Shown here in pieces: positions 22,227-34,368 of a stretch of DNA of 64,000 bases. The notes beneath the pieces are model-generated. The model was not told where the DNA came from. It was given only the letters and a program-made list of their open reading frames with translations, and made no database searches. How positions within the stretch are numbered: position 1 is the stretch's first letter; every line of letters starts with the position of its first letter. This stretch comes from Litsea cubeba (taxonomy: Eukaryota; Streptophyta; Magnoliopsida; Laurales; Lauraceae): contig CM022945.1 in NCBI GenBank assembly GCA_012931725.1, forward strand, positions 20,370,318 to 20,434,317, in the 5' to 3' direction. The position numbers and the translations under genes are program-made.

Positions 22227-23075
22227 AGTGTGGCCGTCCAATAGTTGATAATTAATTGAAAGAATTTGAGAAAGTAGTTCTAAGATAATTTAGGGCCTGA
22301 ACCTTTTATAAAAATTTCTGACAAGAATTTAAGATATTCGGTTTTTTTTTTTTTAGATATGATGTGACATTTTGTCTCTTGGTATTTACAAATATTTAAG
22401 TATCTCAAAATTATAATTACTTGAAATGTCTCGAATGACTTTTGAAAATTCAAAATTTTTGGCCACATTGTACTTTTGTAGAATTTCTAGATGCTTGATA
22501 TAGGAGGACATCCAAGAATTCCACCTCATCTAAGAATTTAGAAATTCCCCCTATAGAAAATCCTTGATTTCAAACGCTTGAGATTGGTTAATCTGGATCA
22601 ATGTTTTGGACCAATGATTTGATGAAGAAATCCCATCCAATCCTTTCTCCACCCAACATGAGAACAAATCACATCACCTGACTTAATCTGAGCAAGTGGT
22701 CCACAATCGGAAAAAGTCACGTTGCATGATCGAGAAGAAGCAAAGAATCATAATTCAGAGTGTTGGCGCTTTTAATGGGCTTGTCTTTTCATCTAGAGTA
22801 TATTGCATATAAATGCCATTGAATTCTTGAAAGGGTGAGAGAGGTCAACTACTAACTAGTGAGTGCTCAGATTTTCATGTCGAGTTTTGAAAGTGGATCC
22901 AAAATTTGTAAGTATACACTATCCAACGACAGGCTACTCAGTGATTAAAAAAAACAAAATCATGCGGTCGAGAGAGCTAGAGTGCAGCAGCAAGGATATA
23001 CGCATGCTTCAAAGGCAATCGGCAATCGGCCTCTTCCTCGTCCCCAGAGCCAGAGGAATACGGTTAGGACCACCC
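22227..23075. other. Upstream region of the bHLH pseudogene
   Basis: AT-rich, with an AATTCT-type repeat near 22490-22560. 22960-23005 matches copy A at 6478-6510. No separate gene is seen. Confidence 0.5.
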
Positions 23076-24786
23076 TTTCTGCTATTTATGTACACCCATC
23101 CCCACTTTTCTTGAGCAGTCCGGGGAAGGAGTATCGGTGCAGCTTCTGTACAGTACTGTAGACGCAAGAGATGTAGTAAAAACATTCGATCACAAGCCTC
23201 TCTTCAACTTATCTTTCCTTTCTCTCTTTCTTCCTCCTTTCCTTAACAAGTTACAACCCCAGTTTTTCAACATTAACTAAATCTATAATCTATATTAGAG
23301 TGGCCTTCTTTTGCATTAACCAGATCGATTCTGGGATGGAAACGAACGAGCAAAGCCAAAGATGAGCTGCGCGGACATCATCTCTTCTTGGCTAGAAGAT
23401 ATGATGACATTCAAACCCCTGCCATTCCTGAAGAATTACTCGAGATGCACTTGCTGGACGACAACTTTCTCCAATTCGGACAGCCCGATTGTTTCTCTCT
23501 CAGCCCTCCACCGGCGTACGACGGCAACAACAACTCCGACTCCTCTCTGCTTGATCTCTCCAACAACGACTTCGTGTGTTGACGCCACCACCGAATCCAG
23601 TCCCTACAACTCGTTACTTCCTGAAATATATATCAACTGTAGCTGAGGCACACGTCACCAATTCGGCGGCTCTTATCGAAGGAGCCGACAGTGATTGCTT
23701 TCTCAACGACCAACTTTGCCTACCACTGCACCCGGAGAGAGCCAGGAGAGCGTCTTCGATCTTGTTTTGGGATCGGTATGGAAGCCCGCCGCAACCAGCT
23801 TATCTTAAAAGATTCAGATGATTCAGTTTAATTATTTGTTCAGGCTCGGCTAGCAATATTTTGAGTTACGTAGCAAAATAACAAACAAAAAAAAAAAGAA
23901 CAATAACTCACCTGATAACTGATCATGTGACATGGGAAGCTTATATATAACTGGTTGTTATTGCGTTCTTGGTCAATTTATATTTGGTTTGTGATTTGGT
24001 AAGAGTACTGACTGCTGAGAGATGAAGGCATTTTGAAAATGAAATTGAACAGTTGGTGTGTTGGTGCAGATGGATAGGAGATCGGTTCTTGTGGACGCAC
24101 TGGCTTATCTGAAAAGCATTCATGAAGAGACAGCTCGAATTTAAGCAAGCTCAAAGAGAGATCATCATCTTCTTCTTCTTCTTCTTCCAGATACAACCAC
24201 AGCAGTCCTCAACCACCACCCGTTCTCAAAAACTCGGAGGCATTGGTCTCTACGCAAATGCTAGCACCTTTGCCACCGAGGAGCTTATTAAGCTCAAGGC
24301 CCACATTGTTGTGGTAAGCATGAAAGGAGAACAGACGATCACGTTCTCTGCTCATCTTTCTACAGTAAGTCTGACACCATGGAAAGTAAGAGACGAATTG
24401 CTCTTATCATTTCAAAAAACTCTATTTGGATGGAATTTTGGGATCGGTCTCAAGATGGGAACCTTGGGATCGATCCAAGAACCAGTTCCAAAATCCCATC
24501 CATGTAGCAGGGCTCTTATCATTTCCCTTTGATCGCGTGGGGGTGAATGCATCATCTTGTTGGCTTGCTCAGGCCGTTTTTCTAAATATTAAAATGCCCA
24601 TATTTAGCTAATGAAAGTGTGACACTTGTCATTAGTGATATACATAACCGATTATCTCAAATATTCTCTTATAAATGTGGTTATTTTAAAATACTAACAA
24701 ATGATTCCCTATTAAATATGGGCAAAACTCCCCTTTTGAGATAGAGGAGGTTTTGAGAATTTCCTATATATATATATATATATATA

Positions 24787-24922
24787 CTCTTGTGAGAGTA
24801 ACTCTCACGGTACTTTGAGAGTAAGGAGTGGGACCCTCGCATTTAGGCTATTAGTATTAGATATGGATGTGAGGGCCTCCACCCTTACTCTCACAGTATC
24901 ATGAGAGTTACTCTCACAGAAC
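24787..24922. mobile_element. ~136-bp MITE with TGTGAGAGTAACTCTCA termini
   Basis: The left arm TGTGAGAGTAACTCTCACGG plus 'actttgagagtaagg' is inverted on the right ('ccttactctcacagtatcatgagagttactctcaca'). This gives roughly 55-bp arms with a few mismatches; each arm contains a small palindrome of its own. It sits at the edge of a (TA)n run. Confidence 0.7.
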
Positions 24923-24924
24923 CA

Positions 24925-25275
24925 TTTCATATATACAAACCACCTTATATGGCCCACTAGAGACCTCACAAATCATGGAACAAGGGGGAATCGAAAGATC
25001 CAAGTGGAGCTAACCTAAATATCAAATTTGAAGTCAATCTAATACCTCTAACTCATTCATATGTGGTCTATAAATTTAACGACTTTATATAAAACAGTAA
25101 AATCGACCATCCATCCAATAGTTCACTCCATTTGGATCTATCAAAATCCAGTGGGACTTGTGTAAATAAAGGGGTGAGTTTGGATGGTCCGCTCAAATGG
25201 ACCAGTAGGTGGCCCGATGGGGTGGCTTGTACCGTAAGATCGTAAGAGAAGCATGTATATGAGCACTTCTCATAT
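24925..25275. mobile_element. Copy of the shared 'CAAATTTGA' MITE core
   Basis: AAGGGGGAATCGAAAGATCC, 'atcaaatttgaagtcaatctaat', 'tttaacgactttat' and 'ccatttggatct' follow the same order as in the inverted element 30161-30534 and in 39348-39727. Its own inverted termini are not clear. Confidence 0.55.
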
Positions 25276-25505
25276 ATATATACATGGGTTACGCTACAAA
25301 ACTTCCCGTGTGTTTTTTAAAAAAAAAAACCATTTTTTTGCCAATAAAAGTGTGACACATGTCATCAATGATACACGTATCTGATTCTCTCTCCTAAACA
25401 TTCTCCTACAAAGGTGGATCTTTTATAGATTCTCTTAAAATACTAATAAATCATTCGCTATTAGATAGGGAGAATATCTATATATATAAGTACCTTTATA
25501 TATAA

Positions 25506-26064
25506 AATAGGCATATTCATTAAAAGGGAATAAAAACTACAAAAGAAAGAGGACAAGCACATAGAACAAGATCAAATTAGCCCGTAGATAAGAAAAAAAA
25601 GAAGTCATTTCCCAACCTACATCCTATCTAGAAGAGTAGTAAACTATAGCATATGCGGTTGCGCATTCAAGATCCTAAGAATATAATCAAAGTCTACAAA
25701 ATAAATAAATAAATAAATAAATAACCCATGGCTTTAATGTCCAAAATGATGGGATTTATAGACAAGTTATGATCTCCCTTTAGAGCTTGCACCACCTCTT
25801 AAGCGTCCATCAAAACACAGGCCCTGTCAAAAGCATTTCCCCTTGCCATTTTCAACGCAGCTAAAACCGCCCCTAGTTTCGGCCTCTTTTGAAGAGGCGA
25901 CTTTGGGCCCTTGGGATAGCTTTTACATCCACAATAATACCATTTAAAGTCATAACATATCCAAAGGTGGAGTTCCCCTCCTTAGCCTCATAGGCTGCTT
26001 CCGAGAGTATCACTATATCTTCTGGACATGTAGGTTGAGAACAATTAAAATGGGAGCTTACCAC
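25506..26064 (-). mobile_element. LINE 3' fragment with RNase H-like domain relic
   Basis: On the minus strand, a peptide with SEAAYEAKEGNSTFGYV and ...NGIIVDVKAIPRAQS resembles the start of the RNase H-like (RVT_3) domain found at the end of plant L1-type LINEs. A frameshift and stops then follow, with further matching residues (ACVLMDA) downstream. It ends towards 25506 in a probable 3' tail. It lies in pseudogene intron 2 and is not functional. Confidence 0.45.
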
Positions 26065-29000
26065 TCAGTGTTTACATTCGAATCCGATCCTTTACAATTG
26101 TTCTCTCTAGCTCGGACTCATCGAAGTGCCAAAGGCTCTAGCGAGGCCTCCATATGAAAAACTCATGTGGTAAAATAAATGTCCTTCACGTGTGCTCACT
26201 TTCTAAATTTCACTTCAATAAGAGTCCCACAGAGAATTTATCACCTAAAAAACACAAACAAAATATTACGTAATTCATCATTTGATCAATTTTATAGTGA
26301 GACCAACTATTATTAAGAGAAATAAGAGAAATCTCATAAACCATGGACGTCATTTATTTTAAGCAGTTTGGGTTTTTGTAAGTGGATCCCACTATGAAAG
26401 TCCACTCCTTCAACTTGGTAATTTTTAGGATCACATGTTTCTTTGGAGGTATTTCTGATGAGAATTGAGAATGTTGGAGATTTTTATGCTGAAGTCACAT
26501 CATGTCACTTGAACTTTCCAATTAATGCAACATTTGTTGATAGAATTCACAAAAGCAAACCTATTTGAAAAGTCACTTTTAACCTTTTGACGTTTTAAAA
26601 CTCCATTATTTTAAATGATGGGCTCTACTTGAGCATTTGGAATTCCACCGAGATGTTTCAATTTGGAGAATTACAAATTCTACTAGTTAAGAATTATCAA
26701 GAATTCTAACAAACAAACAAACAAGTCCTAAGTGAGACTTCGACCATCCAAATTCTTTTTCTTGCGCATCAAGTGAAACTAACTTTCCACTTTACAATAT
26801 TTTTAATTGCTACGATTCAAGACTCAGCTTCCTTAGTTACTCAAATGTTTTTCATGCTTTGCTTGAACATAAAAACATTACCAACACAACTCTAATAACT
26901 AAAGATGGGAGAAAGAGAGTACATGGTTGTTCTTATTTAAAAATAGAAAAAAAGGAGTGCAGAATGTGGAATTTTCGGTCATAATTTTTTTGAGGACGTG
27001 TTTTTTTTTTTTTTTAGTAGTTTGAATTTGAAAGTAAAATAATTCCATTTTTAAAAAAGAAAGAAACGTTAGCAATACTGTTAATATCAAACAACCGCAT
27101 TAGTATTTGCATGAATTGATTCTCGGTATAACATGTGCATGCATGCTCACAACGGTGCTGGTGTTTGTTGAAACAGATCGATGCAGAGAAGATCGAGGAT
27201 CGGAGGTTTGTGGTGAAGATAAGATGGAAAGGAGAAACAGGTGTCGGTGGAGTGCGTGTGATCGAGTCACTGGGTTTCGCAATCACTTACATGGCCCTCG
27301 AACATATCAAGCTAGCCCTTGCATGTCTTAACCACAGTTTTCATCAAGGTATTTTTCTAACTAGAGTATTTGTTTTCTCATGAATGTTGGAAACCATTAA
27401 AGGAACGTTTTGTGTGGCCACTTTTACGTGGAAAAAGCAAAGAATGTAGAAATGCTTTTCTTCGGTGCTAAAAGCTTCACATAAAGCGCGGAAAGTTAAA
27501 TGAGCATGATTTAATGGAAAAGCTTTTCCGATGGAGGGTTTAGACTTGGTTTTACGTTGAATGTGGAATCTTTTTTTTCTTTTTTCTTTTTTTGCAGGCA
27601 CCTCTTGGACATGCCCCGACCCAAATCCATCGCTAAGCCCCATCTATGAAATACATACCACTCAAAATCACTAGTCCCCATGTAGAGTGTGGGGCCACCA
27701 TCAAATTATCACATTTATAATCTAAAGGGCAGTTAAGAAACTCTAATCTAATTAATAAGAGTTAATTAGAGTAAGGTCTAAAATAAAATCTCTAAGTTTT
27801 AAGTTCTAATTTATAATTAGTGTGTTTTATAAAACTATACAAAAAACTCTTTTTTCATGGGGTAATTCTGGCCCACCTTTAGGAACTGGGGTAATTGGCG
27901 CCTACCTTTTAAAAATTACAATGTAGAACCTGTTATTTGCATCATTTTGAAAATCTTATGAGGGATCGAATTTTCATCCAAAATATGTAAATCTTGTTTT
28001 GTCCACTCCATCTGCTTTAGTTAAAATAGTTAAAGAAAAAATCGACGTTCTAATATGTAGATAGACTCTAAATTAGAAATAATAATTAGAAACATATAAT
28101 TAAAGATTTAACAAATACTCTAATATATAAATAAGTTCTATGTTATAAAATAAAAACTTATTTTTAGTGTTACCAAACTATTTCTAAGTATATCGAATAA
28201 TGACACAAGGCCACCTTTGAGAAAGTTGTTCAATTTTCTTACTTTACACATGTCATACGCTCAATTTAGAGGAAACGCAAAAACGACGACGGCCACAATA
28301 TTCAGTACGTCAATTCAAGCCTCTAGAATTTGCTACTGCAATGTACACGGGACCTTGAAAAGTAAGACATTAGATGATTTTAAGAGTCCCCACAAGTCCT
28401 GCTGGACAAAAGAATTAATTCTCCTTCAAGACAAAATCCCGCAACAAATTAAAATCTCACCCTCCAAATTCATAGAAAGTGACATGGCCAAGGCAAAGGA
28501 GACAATATGGAGCTACAACTAACAATACAACGGCAACATTAGTATTGTCATGTTGAAATCTGGTTAGTAGGAGAGTGAGCTGCTTTTTTGTCTTGGTTAA
28601 AATTCATTAAAGGGTTTTATTACTTGGTCGAAATTTGAAACTAACAAAGAAAGCGCTTTTCTCATATTTTTTACCTCTCTTTTCCCAGGTTAGGAAACAA
28701 ATACGGATGACAGAGGGGAACCATAAAGACAGCATTATAAGCACAGCTCTGAGATCGGGTTTGAAGCTTCAGAGACCATTTAACAGACGATTAATGAAGG
28801 TCACTGGTTTCAGTCCTTCAAATCCAACTACTTGTTGCTAGTGCAGAACAAGTGAGTAGTACTCATGAGTTATTAATTTTGGGTTTGGTAAATTCACTTC
28901 ACCATTGAAGTAGGGTGAATGGTCGTTTCAAGCGTAAAGAAAATACCATATTTCAATAAACACCTCTACTTTTTACAATGCGTCATGGCCAAGTGAAGGC

Positions 29001-29640
29001 GATGGTATTACAATGGAAATGTGGTGCTTTGAATGCTATTGGTAAATGGTTGGATATGAATCCTTTGGTTTAAGCTTTCTTCCTTGTTATGCTTGACATA
29101 GAGAAGGCACCACCTATATTTAGAGGGCAATGCTCTCCTACAAGAATATTACTACATACTTCTTATATGTACTTGTGGGGTGCACTTACATGCCTATTTA
29201 ATAGTGAGGTTAGAGCACATGGAAATGTCTCTTGATGGACAAGGGTAAAAAAAAAAACCCGATCCATCTAATCATCGTTGCCCTTCAAGTAATAGTCATA
29301 AAGTTTAGTGATCTTCTCACCATATATAGATTTTTTTGAAATTCAATCCAATGGTGGATAAATATTTGATGAGAGTGAAATTGGATTTGGTGTCAGGTCA
29401 TTAGAGCGATAGATCAGTATGCAAGGGAATGCACTAATCAAAAGTGAGCACAAGTGAGTCCCATAAAGCTAGATTGCATAAATTGTGGCTCATAATTGAA
29501 CATTTCTCCTATTTGGAGTATAGATCCAAATCCTCTTTTTTAAATTATAAAAAGTACTGTCTTCTGGTTTTCAAACTATAAAAAAGATCACATATGCTTG
29601 AGTTAGGAGGGCTTGCTGGCCCCACGAAGGACTTTAAATA

Positions 29641-30160
29641 TTAGTTGCTTAAAAAATCAAACTATTGAATGTGATCGACTGTCTAATCTCAATCCTTAAA
29701 ATTGATAATAAGTGGATAAATTTTTCTTTTATTTTGTAACCTTAGATCAGATATTTATTAACTTGAAGTGAACCTGTGTCTTTCTAGATAGTCTTCTACT
29801 GAGTTTATTATTAGAAGATGCTCTGTTTTCCCACGGATGGACAGTGAGGAAATTGGGTGCACCAACTCTCTTGTGCAGCGTGGCACACGGGTCCTTGTTC
29901 TAACCACTACTACAGGAAAAGGTTATCCACCAACTTAACTTTAGAGACCACTAGACAAAACTCAATCATGACATGACATCACATGCCATTTTATCCGGGG
30001 TTGCCTCGTTACAAAATCCGAACAGCTGATGGATTCTATATACAAGCCATGATTGCTTAACTTTCAAAAAACCAAAAGAAAAAAAGAGTCATGATTGCTT
30101 TATCCCTAGCGGCTAGCGAGTCTTTCTAATAGAGGTTGAATATATATATATATATATAGA
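29641..30160. other. Gene-free stretch after copy B
   Basis: No gene or delimited transposon. It ends in a (TA)n run at 30140-30158 that is the target of the next element. Confidence 0.5.
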
Positions 30161-30534
30161 GGGAGGCGGTCCCCGAGGATCTTACGGTCCTTACGGCTCG
30201 GAACGCCCACTGAGGTCCACCTCATGATCAATCCAAATTGACCACTCATTTATAATCTCCTTATAGGCAATGAATCTCATAAATTTGCATGGATTCGGAT
30301 GAACTAGACCGTTGGATTGAGGGTCAATTTTTTTCTTTATTATAAAGCTATTAAACTTGTGGAAGTTGGATGAAGGGTTAAAAATATTAGATTGACTTCA
30401 AATTTGATATATAAGTTGACCCCACTTGGATCTTTCAATCCCCCTTGTCCCATGATCAGTAGGGTCTCACGGTGGGCCCTAATAGGCGGTCCGCACCGTA
30501 AACCGTAAGGACGGTCCTTACAGGACCGCCTCCC
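30161..30534. mobile_element. 374-bp Mutator-like MITE, termini GGGAGGCGGTCC
   Basis: A perfect 12-bp terminal inverted repeat (30161-30172 and 30523-30534) with CTTACGGTCC/CCGTAAGG subterminal motifs. The flanking nonamers ATATATAGA and ATATATATA agree at 8 of 9, so a 9-bp duplication is possible though blurred by the simple repeat. The core in reverse matches 24960-25140 and 39440-39600. Confidence 0.75.
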
Positions 30535-30575
30535 ATATATATATATATATAAAACTATATATATATATTTATATA

Positions 30576-30963
30576 GGGCAAGGCTCTCCTAAGCTTAAGC
30601 TTAGGATAAAATTTCGTAAGCTAATGCTTTTGGGACCCATCTTGGGTCCATCCAAATGGACTAAATACACGACTCCCCTAAATTGCACATGTCCACCAAC
30701 TTTTGGTCAGATTCAAATTTACTAGACCGTTGGATCGACTGTGTCCCAATCCGAATGGACCATTGACCATTAAACTTTTGGTGCCCAAATAAAGATGATA
30801 GAAATCACCGTTGTGCTGACTTTTTGCAAGAAGTAGGGTCTTAGGGAGTCCTTGAAATCCCCCCCACCCCATCCCCATGTGAGTCCCCAGGTGGGCCCCA
30901 CCATATGATTGAACTTACTTCAGCTTACCTTATCTTAAGCTTCAACTTAGGAGAGCTGGCCCC
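30576..30963. mobile_element. 388-bp MITE, termini GGGCAAGGCTCTCCTAAGC
   Basis: The left terminus GGGCAAGGCTCTCCTAAGCT is inverted as 'aacttaggagagctggcccc' on the right. AAGCTTAAGCTT palindromes lie just inside. Flanking nonamers ATTTATATA and ATATATATA agree at 8 of 9. The core includes 'ctagaccgttggatcgac' and 'aataaagatgataga'. The element is non-coding; a half copy lies at 4230-4345. Confidence 0.7.
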
Positions 30964-32989
30964 ATATATATATGCATTGTCTCGGCATATATTGGGGTTT
31001 AAATTTGGAACCAGGCCTGACTAGAAGCCATATATTCACTGTATGTCCATTGAAACCAAAATCAAATTCGATCACAAAAACAAGAACAGTCGGAAAACCA
31101 TTAAATTTTGAGGCTTCAAATTCTCAATGTCCACTAGAAATAAAACCGAACTCCATGAATTGAATGCTTCCCAAGTTGACCTTCACATGAGGGAAGCACC
31201 ATCCAAAAGGTGCACCCATGTTGCCTAGAAAGCTCCCACCCACACCCCCTCATATCAAAGTCATGACTCATGACACTATATATAACATGTCCTAATAAAT
31301 GACATTATCAGTTGATACTTTCCTAATTAGAAATCAATAGTGGAGAATACTGGCCCATGTATGATTCAGTCTTATATCAGGCCATTACATCTTCAATTTT
31401 TCCCCTACTGACAAAGGAGCTAATACCAATACTAGAACCCAATATGTACAGCTTCAACTTTTCCCCTACTGGCAAAGGAGCTATTGGTCTTACAGAAAGT
31501 GTAGTAAGGAATCAGGACATTTTCAAATTAAAAATCTTGAACTTACACATAGAAGAAATCGATTATAACCGTGCATCAGAAGATTTACTAACCATGCCCC
31601 ATGCATGTGCATTGTGCAATCTACAGCGGTTATCCAGGACCTGACTGTGGGGCACACTGGTGCCCATTGTTGGTCCATCTCAATGGACCAAAACAAAGGG
31701 CCTCGTAAATTAATTACACGGGTCCCATGTATTTTACACTAATGTGAATGGACTGTGAAGCTGTACTTGAACTTCAAAAGGTCCCAAATAAAGATGATAA
31801 AATGATCAAATGGGCCTCAAACTTGATAGATCCTAAATCTCCCGATCCTATCCTTAGGTGGGCCCCACAGCCGGATTCACCTAATTAACTCTAGTGGCGA
31901 CGCACGCACTGGATGACCACTTGTGCACTCTATTATCTATATGTGCCATCTAAAAATTAAAGTATGTGTGCAAAGTTGCGCACGGTGGTGTAAGGAGAAA
32001 GGTGCAGAAACTAGAATAGTTTTGATATTCTTTTTTCCCTGTTAGCACGGATTCCATCATATCACACGTGTGCCAAATATGATATCTTATGCTGTGATTG
32101 CAGGTTCTATGGGCCCAAAAGAATGATGAAATCTCATCAGCTCGAAAATGGTGGGGTCCATTTGTTTAAAAAACACATAATTGGAGGAGACAAAACGCTC
32201 TAACTTTGTTGCTATCCCTCTTTTAAATACAATATAGGACTCACTTCACCCCCACTTCCTTTCTTTCTGTTTATTACGTGCTTAGAAATGAAAGTTGGGT
32301 TCCACCTAGCTAGGTTGACTAGGGTTGCCCTCGCTACACCTTGCTTACTATATCTGTTTCTATAAATTGAGGCGTTGCATTTGTGTTCTCCTCACAGCTT
32401 GAATTGAATGGAGAAGAAAGGGTTCCAAGGAGTAAGTATTTGTCTCCCATTAAGCTTGTTGTGTAACTTCTATTTACAAAGAATATGTGATTCATTACAT
32501 CTTCTGTATTTATGAGTTTGTCAACTTGTTGATGTATGTTCAATGCATGATAGGCTGAGAGTCTGCTTATATGCATATTTTGTATTTGTTATGCATACAC
32601 AACTTAAGCAGATGGAGTCCGGATTCTTTGATGCCGCCTGTGCTTAAAGATTATCTCATGAGTTTAATTGCTATAAATTCATAATGGTTCCTTCGATTGA
32701 GATTCAATTGGAATAGTAAAAAATCTCAACCTCACCTGATTATGTCTGAGAATAAGACTTTAAAGAATTTCACGAGACGCTGAGATTCACATAAAATTAA
32801 TCTCAATTTATAAAAAGGAGAAATTGAACTTTCCACAAAAAAAAAAAAAACACCTTGAAATTAAAATTTCTCTCGTAATATCTCTATTTCTATCTCATCT
32901 CAAACAACCAAATTTAATGTCTTTAACAACGTAACAAACATATATGAAGACTGCTACGGGTTCAATTTTACTGTAGAACAAGATTTATA
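30964..32989. other. Gene-free stretch with minor repeats
   Basis: CTTCAAYTTTTCCCCTACTG plus the next 12 bases occurs twice (31391 and 31452, 61-bp period). 31660-31880 holds a degenerate MITE core ('caaataaagatgataaaatga', 'aggtgggccccac') like that of 30576-30963. No gene is recognised. Confidence 0.5.
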
Positions 32990-33660
32990 ACACAATGAAA
33001 TGCTTTGATACCCTAATTAAGCACTAGGCCTCGGTGAAATATCCAGACTACATAAGCAGCGCTTCAAGTTCTTCTTGTTGGAAAATGGCTTTGATATAAC
33101 TTGAATAATGGGAGAAACACACTAGCTACAGCTTAATTATAAATTGTAAAAAATAAAAAACTCTCACTGCATTTTCTCTCAATACACTCACTAAACTCTC
33201 TTTCAATGCACTCACTCACTACAAAGGAATCGCTCACTATACTTCTCACTACAGACTCCACTCACACTTCTGTGTGTCACTTGTCAGTGGACTTGTCTTC
33301 ACTTGACTTGTATGGCAAATGAGGCAAGGCCTCCTATTTATAGTTGGGTTAAGGTTTGTGGAAATCTTCATGTGGATGGGAATGGGTCCGTGTGGCTCAC
33401 TTGTTCACCGTGCCTTGTGTCGGTTTGTGAATTCTCTAGAGTCTAGAATGGGTGCTGGACTTTTCTAGACAACTCAAGAATGAGTAAGTTCTGGAATGGG
33501 TTTTTCTTAGTAAAAGGTAAGAAGGAGAAAGAGAGTTCTAGAAACTCAGTGTTTGACCAACACTTCTCAATGGTCTTTATAATGAGTTTGCTTCTCCTCC
33601 TTTGCTGTTTTCCACCTGCAGACATCTCATATAAATTACGAGGAATTTTCAATCTTTACT
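32990..33660 (-). mobile_element. Probable LTR-retroelement remnant
   Basis: Read on the minus strand, a region with a CTATAAATAGGAGGCC promoter-like box (about 33336-33351) and a repetitive 'gtgagtgagtgcattgaaagagag' leader is followed by 'ttatatcaaagccattttcc', a degenerate likeness of the initiator-Met primer-binding site, and then 'aagaagaacttgaag'. This is the order LTR, primer site, gag start. No coding domain survives; borders are approximate. Confidence 0.35.
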
Positions 33661-34368
33661 GTATACAAAGCTAGAACCATATCCTAATTAAAGGCAGGAA
33701 TGGACAATACGGCATGACAGTTGTAGGTCACTTCCGTAGGAGAAAATCCCCCTTTTCTCTTGATTTAAACCTTATGCAACATTTACTAGCAACTGAAAAA
33801 AAAAAAAAAGTTTCTTGCAGTGAAACATTTGACATATGTCAAAAATAAAATACCTGGCATGCTTTTAGGAGTTGCTGGATTGGCTTAATAAAAATATGCA
33901 AGCGATTTTTTCATGGTCACATATCAGACTTCTCTAGACTCTTTCTTATATTAACTTGATTCTTTCAAACTTTTACCACATATCTTATAATAATAATAAT
34001 AACAATAACAACAACAAACTATACAGCCACCTTTTTATTAAAATGGTCCATCAATGAAACCATCCTGACTTAGTTTATCATATTATTATTAGATTGGAAA
34101 ATTGAAAAAATATTACAAAGTTCCAGACTTAATCCCATTTTTCCCAAGGTAAATATTCAATAGTGAAGTTATTCTCTTTAAAAGTTAAACGCCGACACAT
34201 GCCAATTCAAAAGAAGGGGAAGTAACAGAAAGGTTTCCCTTTCACTATATGAAATTTAAAAATGGAAGCATGCGATCATGGAGGCACATAATCACCAGTA
34301 CTGATGAATAATACGTTTCTTTTATCTTTTTTGGGTTTGCACTTAACCAATTGGTTACTTGTTAGGAG
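33661..34368. other. Upstream region of the VAN3-binding-like gene
   Basis: AT-rich, with an ATA/ACA triplet run at 33990-34016. No TATA box can be chosen with confidence, and no other gene is present. Confidence 0.4.

Larger units (their letters stand above)
24585..25475. repeat. Pair of direct repeats flanking MITE material in pseudogene intron 2
   Basis: 24590-24725 (AAAGTGTGACACTTGTCATTA ... TTTTAAAATACTAACAAATG) recurs in the same orientation at about 25345-25470 (AAAGTGTGACACATGTCATCA ... TCTTAAAATACTAATAAATC). Everything between is transposon-like. This could be a split element, two copies of one family, or a degenerate pair of terminal repeats. Confidence 0.55.
23336..28841 (+). pseudogene. 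Decayed tandem paralogue of the bHLH gene
   Basis: All four exons of the upstream bHLH gene are recognisable at about 23336-23821, 24070-24313, 27177-27348 and 28689-28841, in the same order with the same splice borders from exon 2 on. The ATG at 23336 runs into TGA after nine codons because about 28 bases were lost. More frame changes follow in exon 1. The 3' part of exon 1, with the acidic stretch, basic region and helix 1, is missing: after 'gatcttgttttgggatcg' the similarity stops. In exon 2 the Gln codon after ...TARI is TAA, and a base is deleted just after. Exon 3 has a 4-base CTAG insertion (about 27312). The terminal stop codon of exon 4 is lost, extending the frame to TAG at 28839. 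No DNA-binding bHLH can be made. A truncated transcript is possible because the splice sites persist. Confidence 0.9.
18640..29640. repeat. Duplicated segment, copy B (carries bHLH pseudogene)
   Basis: Partner of 1-16700; see that entry for the aligned blocks. Copy B is shorter because it lacks the hAT-like element, the PIF MITE, the hairpins and the retroelement cluster of copy A. It has gained other insertions (21801-22226, 24585-25475, 25506-26064). Confidence 0.8.
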
